Below the pieces are notes generated by a model that saw only the letters and a program-made list of their open reading frames with translations, was not told where the DNA came from and searched no databases. DNA of 64,000 bases from Allgaiera indica. GTDB taxonomy: Bacteria > Pseudomonadota > Alphaproteobacteria > Rhodobacterales > Rhodobacteraceae. Shown piece after piece: positions 35,644-45,084 of this stretch. Both the position numbers and the translations under genes were made by a program. How positions within the stretch are numbered: position 1 is the first letter of the stretch; each line of letters begins with the position of its first letter. The stretch is taken from assembly GCF_900106675.1 (NCBI RefSeq), contig NZ_FNOB01000015.1, positions 28,848 to 92,847 of the forward strand. The letters are read 5' to 3'.

Positions 35644-37938
35644 ATGAACGCGTTCGGAGAAAGCCAGTCAATCAAGCGGATAGAAGACGTCAGGTTCCTG
35701 ACCGGCGAAGGCCGCTATGTCGACGACCAGATCCCCGAAGGCGCGCTGATCGCGCATTTCCTGCGCGCGCCCGTCGCCCATGCCGCCATCACCGGGATCG
35801 ACACCGAGGCCGCGCGCGCCATGCCCGGCGTCCATGCCATCCTGACGCTTGCGGATCTCGAGGCCGCGGGGATGACGCCCGATCTGCCGGCGATCACCGT
35901 GACCAATTCCGACGGCACCGCCGCCGCCGCCCCGCCACGCCGGGCGCTGGCGCGCGACAAGGTGCGCTTCGTGGGCGAACCCGTGGCGCTGATCCTGGCC
36001 GAGACCAAGGCCCAGGCGCTCGACGCGGCCGAGGCGGTCGAGGTCAGCTATGACGAATTGCCCGCGCATCTGGACATCGCCCCCGGCGGGATGGCGTTGC
36101 ACCCCGAGGCGCCGGAGAACCTGGCCTATGACTGGTCGATGGGCGATGCGGCGCGGGTAGAGGCGGCCTTTGCCGGCGCCGCGCATCGCGTCACGCTGAC
36201 GGTCGAGGACAACCGCGTCATCGTCAACTCGCTGGAGCCGCGCGGTGCCACCGCCGAATGGCGCGACGGGCGGCTGCATCTGGCCTTCAATGGTCAAGGG
36301 GTATGGAATCACAAGGATTTTCTTGCAAAGGCCTTCTCGACCGACCCCGCGCAGGTGCGGGTGACGATCCCCGATGTCGGCGGCGGCTTCGGCATGAAGA
36401 ACGGCCCCTACCCGGAGCAATTCGCCCTGGCGGGAGCGGCGAAGATCACCGGGCGGCCCTGCCATTGGATGTCGGATCGGGGCGAGGCGATGCTGACCGA
36501 CAATTCCGGCCGCGATCTGGTCTCGACCGCCGAACTGGCCTTCGACGCCGACCTGCGGCTGATCGGCTACCGCGTCGATATCCTGTCAAACCTCGGCGCC
36601 TATAATTCGGTGTTCGGCCAGCTGATCCAGTCGCAGCTGTTCTCGCGCGTGCTGACCGGCGTTTACGACGTGCAGGCGGCCTTCATCCGGGCGCGCGGGA
36701 TCTATACCAACACCACCCAGGTGGATGCCTATCGCGGCGCCGGACGGCCCGAGGCGATCTACATGCTGGAACGCGCCATGGACCATGCCGCGCGTGAATT
36801 GAGGGTCGATCCATTCACCCTGCGCCGGCGCAATTTCATTGCGCCCGCCGCCTTTCCCTATGCCACCGCCACCGGCGAAACCTATGACGTGGGCGACTTC
36901 GATCGCGTATTGTCGCGCATCGAGTCCGAGGCCGATATCGCCGGCTTCAAGGCCCGCCGCGCGGCGTCCGAGGCCGCGGGCAAGCTGCGCGGCCTGGGGC
37001 TGAGCTATTACCTGGAGGCGATCCTGGGCGACCCGAGCGAGGGCGCGACCGTCGAGTTCACCGAAGCCGGGGGCGTGAACCTCTATGTCGGCACCCAGTC
37101 GAACGGGCAGGGGCACGAGACCGTCTATGCCCAGTTCCTGTCCGACCGGACCGGCATCCCGGTCGACCGGATCGCGGTGGTGCAGGGCGACAGCGACCTG
37201 ATCGCCAGGGGCGGCGGCACCGGCGGGTCGCGTTCGGTCACCACGCAGGCCAACGCGACGCTGGTCACGGTGACCAAGCTGGTTGCGGCCTACGCCGACT
37301 TTCTGGATGAAGAGATGGGCAGCCGCCCGGATTTCGAGGACGGCCGCTTCCGTGCAGCCGGCTCGAACCTGACGCCGACGCTGCTGGAAGCCGCCGCGAT
37401 GGCCCGCACGCGGGGCCGCGACGATCTGATGCGCCATTCCGAACGGATGACCCTGCCGGGCCGGTCCTTCCCCAACGGCGCCCATGTCGCCGAGGTCGAG
37501 ATCGACCCCGAGACCGGCAAGCTGGTGCTTGACCGCTACACCGTCACCGACGATTTCGGCAATCTGGTGCACCCGCAACTGGCGGAAGGCCAGGTGCATG
37601 GCGGCGTGGCGCAGGGCTTCGGCCAGGCGGTGATGGAGCAGGTGGGTTTCGATGAAACCGGACAGCTTCTGACGGGTTCCTTCATGGATTACGCGCTGCC
37701 CCGCGCGAAGGACATGCCGATGATGCGCTTCACCACCGAACCCGTGCCCTCGACGGCCAATCCGCTGGGCATGAAGGGCTGCGGCGAGGCCGGCACCGTC
37801 GGCGCGCTGGCCGCGATCTCCAATGCGGCGCTGGATGCGCTGTGGGCGCGCGGCGTGCGCAAGGTCGACATGCCGTTGACGCCTGCGCGCATCTGGGGCT
37901 GGCTGCAACATTCGGGGGAGGGCGGTGAGCCTCGCTAA
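35644..37938 (+). CDS. Xanthine dehydrogenase-family molybdopterin-binding subunit, CoxL-like, without partner subunits
   Basis: 764 residues from ATG 35644. The large-subunit architecture is complete: an N-terminal aldehyde oxidase a/b-hammerhead domain (RIEDVRFLTGEGRYVDD ... FVGEPVALILAETKAQALDA), then two Moco-binding parts with GGGFGMKNG, VDAYRGAGRPEAIYMLERAM, GQGHETVYAQFL and GCGEAGTVGALAAISNA. AYRGAGR, not AYRCSFR, argues against a true form I CO dehydrogenase. Such subunits normally act with a 2Fe-2S (CoxS) and FAD (CoxM) protein, but neither flanks it. The C-terminus overlaps the DUF2235 gene by 14 bases. Confidence 0.9.
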   Translation: MNAFGESQSIKRIEDVRFLTGEGRYVDDQIPEGALIAHFLRAPVAHAAITGIDTEAARAMPGVHAILTLADLEAAGMTPDLPAITVTNSDGTAAAAPPRRALARDKVRFVGEPVALILAETKAQALDAAEAVEVSYDELPAHLDIAPGGMALHPEAPENLAYDWSMGDAARVEAAFAGAAHRVTLTVEDNRVIVNSLEPRGATAEWRDGRLHLAFNGQGVWNHKDFLAKAFSTDPAQVRVTIPDVGGGFGMKNGPYPEQFALAGAAKITGRPCHWMSDRGEAMLTDNSGRDLVSTAELAFDADLRLIGYRVDILSNLGAYNSVFGQLIQSQLFSRVLTGVYDVQAAFIRARGIYTNTTQVDAYRGAGRPEAIYMLERAMDHAARELRVDPFTLRRRNFIAPAAFPYATATGETYDVGDFDRVLSRIESEADIAGFKARRAASEAAGKLRGLGLSYYLEAILGDPSEGATVEFTEAGGVNLYVGTQSNGQGHETVYAQFLSDRTGIPVDRIAVVQGDSDLIARGGGTGGSRSVTTQANATLVTVTKLVAAYADFLDEEMGSRPDFEDGRFRAAGSNLTPTLLEAAAMARTRGRDDLMRHSERMTLPGRSFPNGAHVAEVEIDPETGKLVLDRYTVTDDFGNLVHPQLAEGQVHGGVAQGFGQAVMEQVGFDETGQLLTGSFMDYALPRAKDMPMMRFTTEPVPSTANPLGMKGCGEAGTVGALAAISNAALDALWARGVRKVDMPLTPARIWGWLQHSGEGGEPR

Positions 37939-39013
37939 GCGCCTCCTTGGCTGGATCTGGCCCGGCCGCAGGTATGCCTCGCAGGCGCCGGGTCTCCGGC
38001 GCCGCGGACCCGTCGATCATGTGGTGATCCTGGACGGCACGCTCTCGACCCTGGACGAGGGGCGGGAAACCAATGCCGGGCTTGCCTACAAGCTGCTGGC
38101 GGAACGCACGCCCTCGCCGCACCTGTCGCTTTACTACGAGGCCGGGATCCAGTGGCAAAGCTGGCGCCAGTCGGCCGATGTGATCGCCGGGCGCGGTATC
38201 AACCGCCAGATCCGCCGCGCCTATGGCTTCCTGGCGTCGCGCTACCGGCCGGGCGACCGGATCTTCCTGATGGGCTATTCGCGGGGCGCCTATGCGGTGC
38301 GTTCGCTTGCGGGGGTGATCGACCGGGTGGGCCTGCTGCGGGCCGAACACGCCAATGTGCGCAACATTCGCACCGCCTATCGCCACTACCAGATGCCCGT
38401 CAGCCATGAGACCGCCGCGGCCTTCGCCCAGCGTTTCTGCCACAAGGACGTGAAGATCGAGATGATCGGCGTCTGGGACACGGTGAAGGCGCTGGGCTGG
38501 CGGCTGCCGATCCTGCATCGGTTTTCCGCGCCGCGCCATGCCTTTCACAATCACGACCTGGGACCAGCGATCCTGCGGGGCTTTCACGCGCTGGCGCTGG
38601 ACGAGACGCGGCTGGCCTTCGCGCCGGTGCTGTGGAACACGCCAGAGGCCTGGCCGGGGCGGGTGGAACAGGTCTGGTTCCGCGGCACCCACGGCGATGT
38701 GGGCGGCATGCTGGGAGAGTTTGAGGCCGCCCGCCCGCTGGCCAACATCCCCCTGGTGTGGATGCTGGAACAGGGCGAGGCGCTGGGTCTGACGCTGCCC
38801 GAGGGCTGGCGACAGCGCTTCGCCATCGACCCAGACGCGCCGATGGTCGGCACCTGGTCGGGCTGGGGCAAGATGTTTCTGTTGCGCCAGCGGCGGGTCG
38901 TCGGCCAGGACGCCTCGGAACGGATCCATCCGACCGCGAAGGACTGGCATTCCCGAACCTTCCAGAGCCGTCGCCGCTGGCGCGTGGTCCGCCGCACCGA
39001 TCAGGTGCTCTAG
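37925..39013 (+). CDS. DUF2235 alpha/beta-hydrolase domain protein
   Basis: 362 residues from GTG 37925, inside the end of the molybdoenzyme gene. The DUF2235 pattern (shared with Tle1-type phospholipase effectors) is clear: VVILDGTLSTLDEGRETNAG at the start, nucleophile elbow GYSRGAYAVRSLAG with Ser119, IGVWDTVKALG bearing the acid, and WFRGTHGDVGGML with the His. No type VI secretion genes are nearby and there is no signal peptide, so it is likely a cytoplasmic esterase or lipase of unknown substrate. It converges on the Lrp gene with a 3-bp gap. Confidence 0.86.
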   Translation: MSLAKRLLGWIWPGRRYASQAPGLRRRGPVDHVVILDGTLSTLDEGRETNAGLAYKLLAERTPSPHLSLYYEAGIQWQSWRQSADVIAGRGINRQIRRAYGFLASRYRPGDRIFLMGYSRGAYAVRSLAGVIDRVGLLRAEHANVRNIRTAYRHYQMPVSHETAAAFAQRFCHKDVKIEMIGVWDTVKALGWRLPILHRFSAPRHAFHNHDLGPAILRGFHALALDETRLAFAPVLWNTPEAWPGRVEQVWFRGTHGDVGGMLGEFEAARPLANIPLVWMLEQGEALGLTLPEGWRQRFAIDPDAPMVGTWSGWGKMFLLRQRRVVGQDASERIHPTAKDWHSRTFQSRRRWRVVRRTDQVL

Positions 39014-39016
39014 CGT

Positions 39017-39481
39017 TCAGATCGGGCTGTCCTTCACCGATTCCATCGCCACATAGGTCGAGGTCGAGGTGACATGGGGCAGCGCCGAGATCTGTTCCGC
39101 CAGCACCTTGCGGTAATCCGCGATATCGGCGGTGCGGACCTTCAGGAGATAGTCGAAATGACCGGCAATCATGTGGCATTCCTCGATCTCGGGGACCGCG
39201 GCGACGGCGCGGTTGAAGGCCTGCAGCGCGGCCTCGCGCGTGTCCGACAGCCGCACCTCGACAAAGGCCACATGCGCCAGACCCATGCGGATCGGATCCA
39301 GCAGCGCGCGATAGCCGGTGATCACGCCGCTTTCCTCCAGCCGTTTCAGACGCGCCTGGGTGGGCGATTTCGACAACCCGATCCGTCGCGCCAGCTCCGT
39401 CGCGCTGATCCGTCCCTCGGCCGACAGCACCCGCAGGATCGCGCGGTCGAAGCGGTCCAGATCGGCGGCGTCCTCTTGCAT
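39017..39481 (-). CDS. putR: Lrp/AsnC-family regulator of putA
   Basis: 154 residues from ATG 39481 (GAGGGG upstream); a TTG at 39496 is a weaker alternative. HTH: LDRFDRAILRVLSAEGRISA then TELARRIGLSKSPTQARLKR, followed by the RAM domain with HMIAGHFDYLLKVRTADIAD. It is divergent from putA by 104 bp. In several alphaproteobacteria PutR, an Lrp-type activator, turns on putA in response to proline, and this gene has the matching position. Confidence 0.9.
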   Translation of the reverse strand: MQEDAADLDRFDRAILRVLSAEGRISATELARRIGLSKSPTQARLKRLEESGVITGYRALLDPIRMGLAHVAFVEVRLSDTREAALQAFNRAVAAVPEIEECHMIAGHFDYLLKVRTADIADYRKVLAEQISALPHVTSTSTYVAMESVKDSPI

Positions 39482-39585
39482 CGTGATACCCCTCAACTCC
39501 AGTCATACGGCCCGCCATTTCGCGATAATCGGGACAAACGGGTGGCCGCTTCCCGCTATCATGGAACAAACTGGAGAATCACGCC

Positions 39586-42500
39586 ATGCAAGTTTCCGTG
39601 CCACAGGACCCGCGCGCGACGATCCGCGCATCCACGCTTGCCCCCGAGGGCCCGCTGCTGCAGCGCCTGATCGACCAGGCCGCGCTGGGTGACGCGGATC
39701 GCGCCCGCATCAATGCCTGCGGCGCCCAGCTGGTGCGCGCCATCCGTGCCGGCGCCCGGCCCGGTCTGATGGAGGTGTTCCTGGCCGAATATGGCCTGTC
39801 CACCGACGAGGGCGTCGCCCTGATGTGTCTGGCCGAGGCGCTTCTGCGCGTGCCCGACGCGCCCACGATGGACGCGCTGATCGAGGACAAGATCGCGCCG
39901 TCGGACTGGGGCCGGCACCTGGGCCGCTCGGCCTCGTCGCTGGTCAATGCCTCGACCTGGGCCTTGATGCTGACCGGCCGGGTGCTGGACGAGGGCGAGC
40001 CGGGCATCGCCGGCCATCTGCGCGCCGCCGTGCGCCGATTGGGAGAGCCGGTGATCCGCACCGCCGTGGGCCGCGCGATGAAGGAGATGGGCCGCCAGTT
40101 CGTGCTGGGCGAGACGATCAAGTCGGCCATGGACCGCGCCGCCGGGATGGAGGCCAAGGGCTATTCCTACAGCTACGACATGCTGGGAGAGGCCGCGCGC
40201 ACCGGCGAGGACGCCTTGCGCTACCTCAAATCCTATGGTGATGCGATCACCGCGATCGCGGGGGCGGCGAAGACCGGCGACATCCGCGCCAACCCCGGAA
40301 TTTCGGTGAAGCTTTCGGCGCTGCATCCGCGCTACGAGGTGGCCAAGCGCGACCGGGTGATGGCGGAACTGGTGCCGCGCGTGCGCAAGCTGGCGCGGCA
40401 GGCGGCGAAGGCGCAGCTGGGCTTCAACATCGACGCGGAAGAGGCCGACCGCCTGGATCTGTCGCTTGACGTGATCGAGGCGGTGCTGTCCGATCCGGCA
40501 CTGAAAGGCTGGGACGGGTTCGGCGTGGTGGTGCAGGCCTACGGCCGGCGCGCGGGGCCGGTGCTGGACTGGCTGTATCAGCTGGCGGGGCGGCTGGACC
40601 GGCGGATCATGGTGCGGCTGGTGAAGGGCGCCTATTGGGACACCGAGATCAAGCGCGCCCAGGTGCTGGGGCTGGCGGATTTTCCGGTCTTCACCCGCAA
40701 GGCCGCGACCGACGTCAGCTATATCGCCAACGCGCGCAAGCTGCTGTCCATGACCGACCGGATCTATCCGCAATTCGCCACCCACAACGCCCATACCGTG
40801 GCTGCGATCCTGGAAATGGCCACCGACCGCGCGGCGTTCGAATTCCAGCGTCTGCACGGCATGGGCGAGCGCCTGCACGAGATCGTCCATGCAGAAGAGG
40901 GCACCCGCTGTCGCATCTACGCGCCCGTTGGCGCGCATCGCGATCTGCTGGCCTATCTGGTGCGGCGTCTGCTGGAAAACGGCGCCAACTCCTCCTTCGT
41001 GAACCAGATCGTGGATGAGGACGTGCCGCCAGAGGTGGTTGCCGCCTGTCCCTTCGCCGCGATCGCGCCGCTTTTGCCGACGCCCGCGAACCCGGCCATC
41101 CGCCGCGGCCCGGATCTTTTCGGCGCGCGCGGCAATTCGCGCGGCTGGGATCTGACCGAGGCTGCCGATCTGGCGGCGATCGAGGCCGCCCGCGCCCCCT
41201 ATCGCACCCAGCATTTCCACGCCGCCCCGATGATCGCCGGGCCGGTGACGGGCGGCACGCCGTTCGAGGCCCCGAACCCCGCCGACCCCGCCGATGCGGT
41301 GGGCCGCGTCACACCGGCCGCGCCCGAGGACGTGGAAACCGCATTGGCCGCCGCACGGGTCTGGGACGTCCCCGCCGCCGAGCGCGCCGCGGTGCTGCGC
41401 CGCGCCGCCGACCTCTATGAAGAGGAATACGGCGCGATTTTCGCGATCGTCGCGCGCGAGGCGGGCAAATCGCTTGCCGACGCGGTGGGGGAATTGCGCG
41501 AGGCCTGCGATTTCCTGCGCTACTATGCCGATGGCGCCGCGGGGCTGACGCAGCCCGCGCGGGGGACTTTCGTCTGCATCTCTCCTTGGAACTTTCCGCT
41601 GGCGATCTTCACCGGCCAGATCTCGGCCGCGCTGGCGGCGGGCAACGCGGTGATCGCCAAGCCCGCCGAACAGACGCCGCTGATCGCCGCGCTGGCGGTG
41701 CGGCTCTTGCATCAGGCGGGGGTGCCCGAGACCGCCTTGCAACTGCTGCCCGGCGACGGGCCGACGGTGGGGGCGGCGCTGACCTCGGACGCCCGTGTCG
41801 CGGGGGTGGCCTTCACCGGCTCGACCGATACCGCGCTGGCGATCCGCCGGGCGATGGCCGCGCATCTTGCCCCCGACGCGCCGCTGATCGCCGAAACCGG
41901 CGGGTTGAACGCGATGGTCGTCGATTCCACCGCGCTGCCCGAACAGGCGGTGCGCGATATCCTGACCTCGGCCTTCCAGTCCGCCGGTCAGCGCTGTTCG
42001 GCGCTGCGCTGCCTTTATCTGCAAGAGGACGTGGCCGAGGGCATCGAGGCGATGCTGTTCGGCGCGATGGAGGAACTGGCGCTGGGCAACCCCTGGGATC
42101 TGGCCACCGATGTGGGCCCGGTGATCGACGCCGAGGCGCAGGCCGGCATTGCCGAATACGTCGCCAAGGCCCGCGCAGACGGTCGCGTACTGCACGAACT
42201 GGCCGCCCTCAATGTTGGCCATTTCATCGCCCCCGCGGCGATCCGCGTCACCGGCATCAAGGATCTCGAACGCGAGGTCTTCGGCCCGGTTCTGCATGTC
42301 GCGCGGTTCAAGGGGCGCGATCTGGACCGGGTGATTTCCGACATCAACGCAACCGGTTACGGGCTGACCTTCGGGTTGCACAGCCGCATCGACGACCGCG
42401 TGCAGATGCTGGTGGACCGCCTGCATGTGGGCAACACCTATGTCAACCGCAACCAGATCGGCGCGGTGGTGGGCAGCCAGCCCTTCGGCGGAGAGGGCCT

Positions 42501-43044
42501 TTCGGGCACCGGGCCGAAGGCGGGCGGGCCGGAATACCTGATCCGCTTCACCCGCGCGGCCCGGCCCGCGGCGGGCGACTGGCCCGGCCCGGCCGATCCG
42601 GCACGGCTGCAGGCGGCGCTTGGCGCCGCGCGGCCGGGGCTGGGCGCGGTGCGGGTGAGCGATCTGCCGGGGCCGACGGGGGAATCGAACCGGCTGTCGC
42701 TGTACCCGCGCGCGCCGCTGCTGTGCCTCGGCCCGGGGGCGGAGGCCGCGGCGCGCCAGGTGGCGGCGGTGACCGCGCTGGGGGCCAAGGCGGTGGCGGC
42801 GGAAGGCACGCTGGCGCCCGAGGCGCTGACCGATTTACAGGGCTTTTCCGGCGTCATCTGGTGGGGTGAGGCGGAGGCGGGGCGCGCCTATGCGCAGGCG
42901 CTGGCGGCGCGGCCCGGCCCGATCCTGCCGCTGATCGCCGAGGCGCCGGATGCGGGCCGCGTGCTGCTGGAGCGCCACGTCTGCATCGACACTACGGCCT
43001 CGGGCGGCAACGCCCAGCTTCTGGCGGCGGCCGGGCCGGCGTGA
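39586..43044 (+). CDS. putA: Bifunctional proline dehydrogenase / P5C dehydrogenase
   Basis: 1152 residues, the size of a PutA lacking the N-terminal DNA-binding domain of enteric PutA. The proline dehydrogenase barrel (about 150-460) shows [41 protein letters not shown] and [16 protein letters not shown]. The aldehyde dehydrogenase domain (about 540-990) has [28 protein letters not shown] (Glu) and [14 protein letters not shown] (catalytic Cys). A C-terminal extension follows (about 1000-1152). It oxidises proline to glutamate via channelled P5C, with FAD and NAD+. GGAG precedes ATG 39586. Probably activated by the divergent PutR. Confidence 0.97.
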   Translation: MQVSVPQDPRATIRASTLAPEGPLLQRLIDQAALGDADRARINACGAQLVRAIRAGARPGLMEVFLAEYGLSTDEGVALMCLAEALLRVPDAPTMDALIEDKIAPSDWGRHLGRSASSLVNASTWALMLTGRVLDEGEPGIAGHLRAAVRRLGEPVIRTAVGRAMKEMGRQFVLGETIKSAMDRAAGMEAKGYSYSYDMLGEAARTGEDALRYLKSYGDAITAIAGAAKTGDIRANPGISVKLSALHPRYEVAKRDRVMAELVPRVRKLARQAAKAQLGFNIDAEEADRLDLSLDVIEAVLSDPALKGWDGFGVVVQAYGRRAGPVLDWLYQLAGRLDRRIMVRLVKGAYWDTEIKRAQVLGLADFPVFTRKAATDVSYIANARKLLSMTDRIYPQFATHNAHTVAAILEMATDRAAFEFQRLHGMGERLHEIVHAEEGTRCRIYAPVGAHRDLLAYLVRRLLENGANSSFVNQIVDEDVPPEVVAACPFAAIAPLLPTPANPAIRRGPDLFGARGNSRGWDLTEAADLAAIEAARAPYRTQHFHAAPMIAGPVTGGTPFEAPNPADPADAVGRVTPAAPEDVETALAAARVWDVPAAERAAVLRRAADLYEEEYGAIFAIVAREAGKSLADAVGELREACDFLRYYADGAAGLTQPARGTFVCISPWNFPLAIFTGQISAALAAGNAVIAKPAEQTPLIAALAVRLLHQAGVPETALQLLPGDGPTVGAALTSDARVAGVAFTGSTDTALAIRRAMAAHLAPDAPLIAETGGLNAMVVDSTALPEQAVRDILTSAFQSAGQRCSALRCLYLQEDVAEGIEAMLFGAMEELALGNPWDLATDVGPVIDAEAQAGIAEYVAKARADGRVLHELAALNVGHFIAPAAIRVTGIKDLEREVFGPVLHVARFKGRDLDRVISDINATGYGLTFGLHSRIDDRVQMLVDRLHVGNTYVNRNQIGAVVGSQPFGGEGLSGTGPKAGGPEYLIRFTRAARPAAGDWPGPADPARLQAALGAARPGLGAVRVSDLPGPTGESNRLSLYPRAPLLCLGPGAEAAARQVAAVTALGAKAVAAEGTLAPEALTDLQGFSGVIWWGEAEAGRAYAQALAARPGPILPLIAEAPDAGRVLLERHVCIDTTASGGNAQLLAAAGPA

Positions 43045-43054
43045 GCGCGGCGCC

Positions 43055-44866
43055 TCAGGGCAGGGCGGCGGCGCGGGTCTTGGCGGCCTGTGTTCCCTGT
43101 GGCGCCGATCGCCGCCAGGCGGCATGGACCGCGCGAGCGCGGCATAGGACGGGGGGCGTCGCGGCCTCGGACGGGGTGGTGAAGAACGGGCGTCCTAGGG
43201 GGCGCGAACTGGCGGCGATCAGGACGGGCGCGGCCATCATCGGCACGAAGATCGGCGCCATCCACAGCCACAATTCGGGCAGCATGGCGAACAGCCCGCC
43301 CAGGCAGGCGGCGCCGGTCAGCGCGATCCAGCCGCTGGCGGCCCAGGCCTCGGCCAGGGTCAGCCGGCCCTCGCCGCGCTGGTTGGTCGGCCAGCCGCCG
43401 TCGCGCCCGAACAGCACCTGCAGCACCGCGCGGCCCTGATACATCAGCATCACCGGCGCGCTGAGCGAAGACAGCGCCAGTTCCGCGAAGAACGACCCGA
43501 AAGCCCGCGCCGCGCCGCCGAAGCCGCGCGCGCGCCCGTCCAGCGCGGCCTTGACCCAGATCAGCAGCTTGGGCAGCACAAGCAGGCCCACCACTCCGAT
43601 CGCCAGGCCGACGATCTTCTTGGTCTGGTCGTCGGGGAAGACCGGGAACAGCTGATGCGGCAGCGGAAAGTAGTTCGGCCGTCCCACGTTCAGCACCGAC
43701 AGCGCCGAAACCAGCAGGAACGCACCCCAGATCAGCGACGAGACATAGGCCAGGATACCCTGCACGAAGACAAAGCGGTTCCACATGCGCAACCCGGGCG
43801 CCGGCAGGATGCGGGCGTGCTGCAGGTTGCCCTGGCACCAGCGCCGGTCGCGCCGGGCATGGGCGACGATATTCTCGGGGCCTTCCTCGTAGGAGCCTTC
43901 CAGATCGTCATCGAGCCGCACGATCCAGCCGGCCCGCGCCAGAAGCGCGGCCTCGACGTAATCGTGGCTAAGGACCGGGCCGCCGAAGGGGGCGGGGCCG
44001 GTCAGTTCCGGCAGGCCGCAGCTTTCGGCGAAGGCGCGGGTGCGGACGATGGCGTTGTGGCCCCAGAACGGGCCGGTGCTGCCCTGCATCCGCGCCAGGC
44101 CGCGCGCGAAGACCGGCGCGTAGAACGCGGCCGAAAAGGCCTGTGCGCGGCCGAAAAGCGACTCTGCCTCGACGATCCTGGGCAGGGTCTGCAAAAGACC
44201 CAGCCGCGGCTCGGCCCGCATCCGGCGGATCATCTCGGCGATGGTCGCACCTTCCATCAGGCTGTCGGCGTCCAGGATCACCGCGAATTCATAGGCCGCC
44301 CCGTGGCGCCGGATGAAATCCTCGATATTGCCGGCCTTGCGGCCCTCGTTCGAACTTCGCCGGCGGTAGAACAGGCGCCCCTCGGCACCGGTTTCCGTCA
44401 GCAGGCGGTCAAACCAGAAGCGTTCGCGCTGCGCCACCGCGTCGTCACGGCTGTCGGACAGGATCGCCAGATGCACGCTGTCGCGCAGCCCGACCTCTTC
44501 CAGCGAGGCGGCCATCGCGGCCACGCGCGAGAAGGTGGCGACCGGATCCTCATTGCAGATCGGCACCATCACGACGGTCAGGCCATCCGGGGCCCGGCTG
44601 TCGGGCCGCGCGTCGTCGGGCACCGCGGGCGGTGGCGCCGGCGGGCGGCTGACCAGCCCGATCAGCGCCTGCGCCGCGCCCCAGGCAAGCCAGGCGGTGG
44701 TGACCAGCATCAAGAGGGCGCGCAGCAGGTCAAGCCGGCCGATCCCGGTGGATTCGGAGGCCATCAGGATCAGGCCGCCCGCGCCCAGGCCCATCACGCC
44801 CGCGAAGGCAAGCGCAAGGACCCGCGCCGCGCGGGTCGGCGCGTCGGCGGGCAGGGGGCTGGGCAT
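43055..44866 (-). CDS. opgH: Osmoregulated periplasmic glucan glucosyltransferase
   Basis: 603 residues. Inner-membrane processive GT2 enzyme that polymerises the glucan backbone from UDP-glucose. Two N-terminal TM segments precede the catalytic domain, with DGLTVVMVPICNEDP, FAVILDADSLMEG (Asp-x-Asp) and RRDRRWCQGNLQH (QxxRW-type motif). Several TM segments follow (GILAYVSSLIWGAFLLVSAL, IVGLAIGVVGLLVLPKLLIW). It lacks the ~130-residue cytoplasmic N-terminus of E. coli OpgH. Its ATG overlaps the stop of the small upstream ORF by one base (TGATG). Confidence 0.94.
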   Translation of the reverse strand: MPSPLPADAPTRAARVLALAFAGVMGLGAGGLILMASESTGIGRLDLLRALLMLVTTAWLAWGAAQALIGLVSRPPAPPPAVPDDARPDSRAPDGLTVVMVPICNEDPVATFSRVAAMAASLEEVGLRDSVHLAILSDSRDDAVAQRERFWFDRLLTETGAEGRLFYRRRSSNEGRKAGNIEDFIRRHGAAYEFAVILDADSLMEGATIAEMIRRMRAEPRLGLLQTLPRIVEAESLFGRAQAFSAAFYAPVFARGLARMQGSTGPFWGHNAIVRTRAFAESCGLPELTGPAPFGGPVLSHDYVEAALLARAGWIVRLDDDLEGSYEEGPENIVAHARRDRRWCQGNLQHARILPAPGLRMWNRFVFVQGILAYVSSLIWGAFLLVSALSVLNVGRPNYFPLPHQLFPVFPDDQTKKIVGLAIGVVGLLVLPKLLIWVKAALDGRARGFGGAARAFGSFFAELALSSLSAPVMLMYQGRAVLQVLFGRDGGWPTNQRGEGRLTLAEAWAASGWIALTGAACLGGLFAMLPELWLWMAPIFVPMMAAPVLIAASSRPLGRPFFTTPSEAATPPVLCRARAVHAAWRRSAPQGTQAAKTRAAALP

Positions 44867-45084
44867 CAGCTTTGGCCTTGCATCCGTCCGCCGAAGAACG
44901 GCAGTCGCAGCCGGCGCGATTGCCCGCGCCCGACCGCCCGTTCAAGCACCTGCTTGGGCATCGCCATCGGTGCGGCGGGCGGGGTGAAATCGGCGGCATG
45001 CGCCGTCGGGTCGCCGACCGCGGTCAGGGTATCGGTACCCGGCGCGGCGGTGGTGTTGGAGGTGGCAGCAGAGGAGAAGATCAT
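44866..45084 (-). CDS. opgI: Small OpgI-like ORF between opgG and opgH
   Basis: 72 residues from ATG 45084, which overlaps the opgG TGA as ATGA; its own stop overlaps opgH by one base, so the three genes are translationally coupled. An ATG at 45096 would give 76 residues. It is Ala/Thr/Pro-rich at the N-terminus, then has a basic helix (MPKQVLERAVGRGQSRRLRL). The known Rhodobacter sphaeroides opgGIH operon has an unassigned opgI in the same place, hence the symbol. One idea is that it supplies the cytoplasmic segment missing from this short OpgH. Confidence 0.65.
   Translation of the reverse strand: MIFSSAATSNTTAAPGTDTLTAVGDPTAHAADFTPPAAPMAMPKQVLERAVGRGQSRRLRLPFFGGRMQGQS

Noticed and set aside
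39559..42426. 955-codon open frame antisense to putA
   Set aside because: The plus strand encodes a complete PutA with all catalytic motifs. The antisense product is His/Arg/Gln/Gly-rich with no family pattern, a normal shadow in GC-rich codons.
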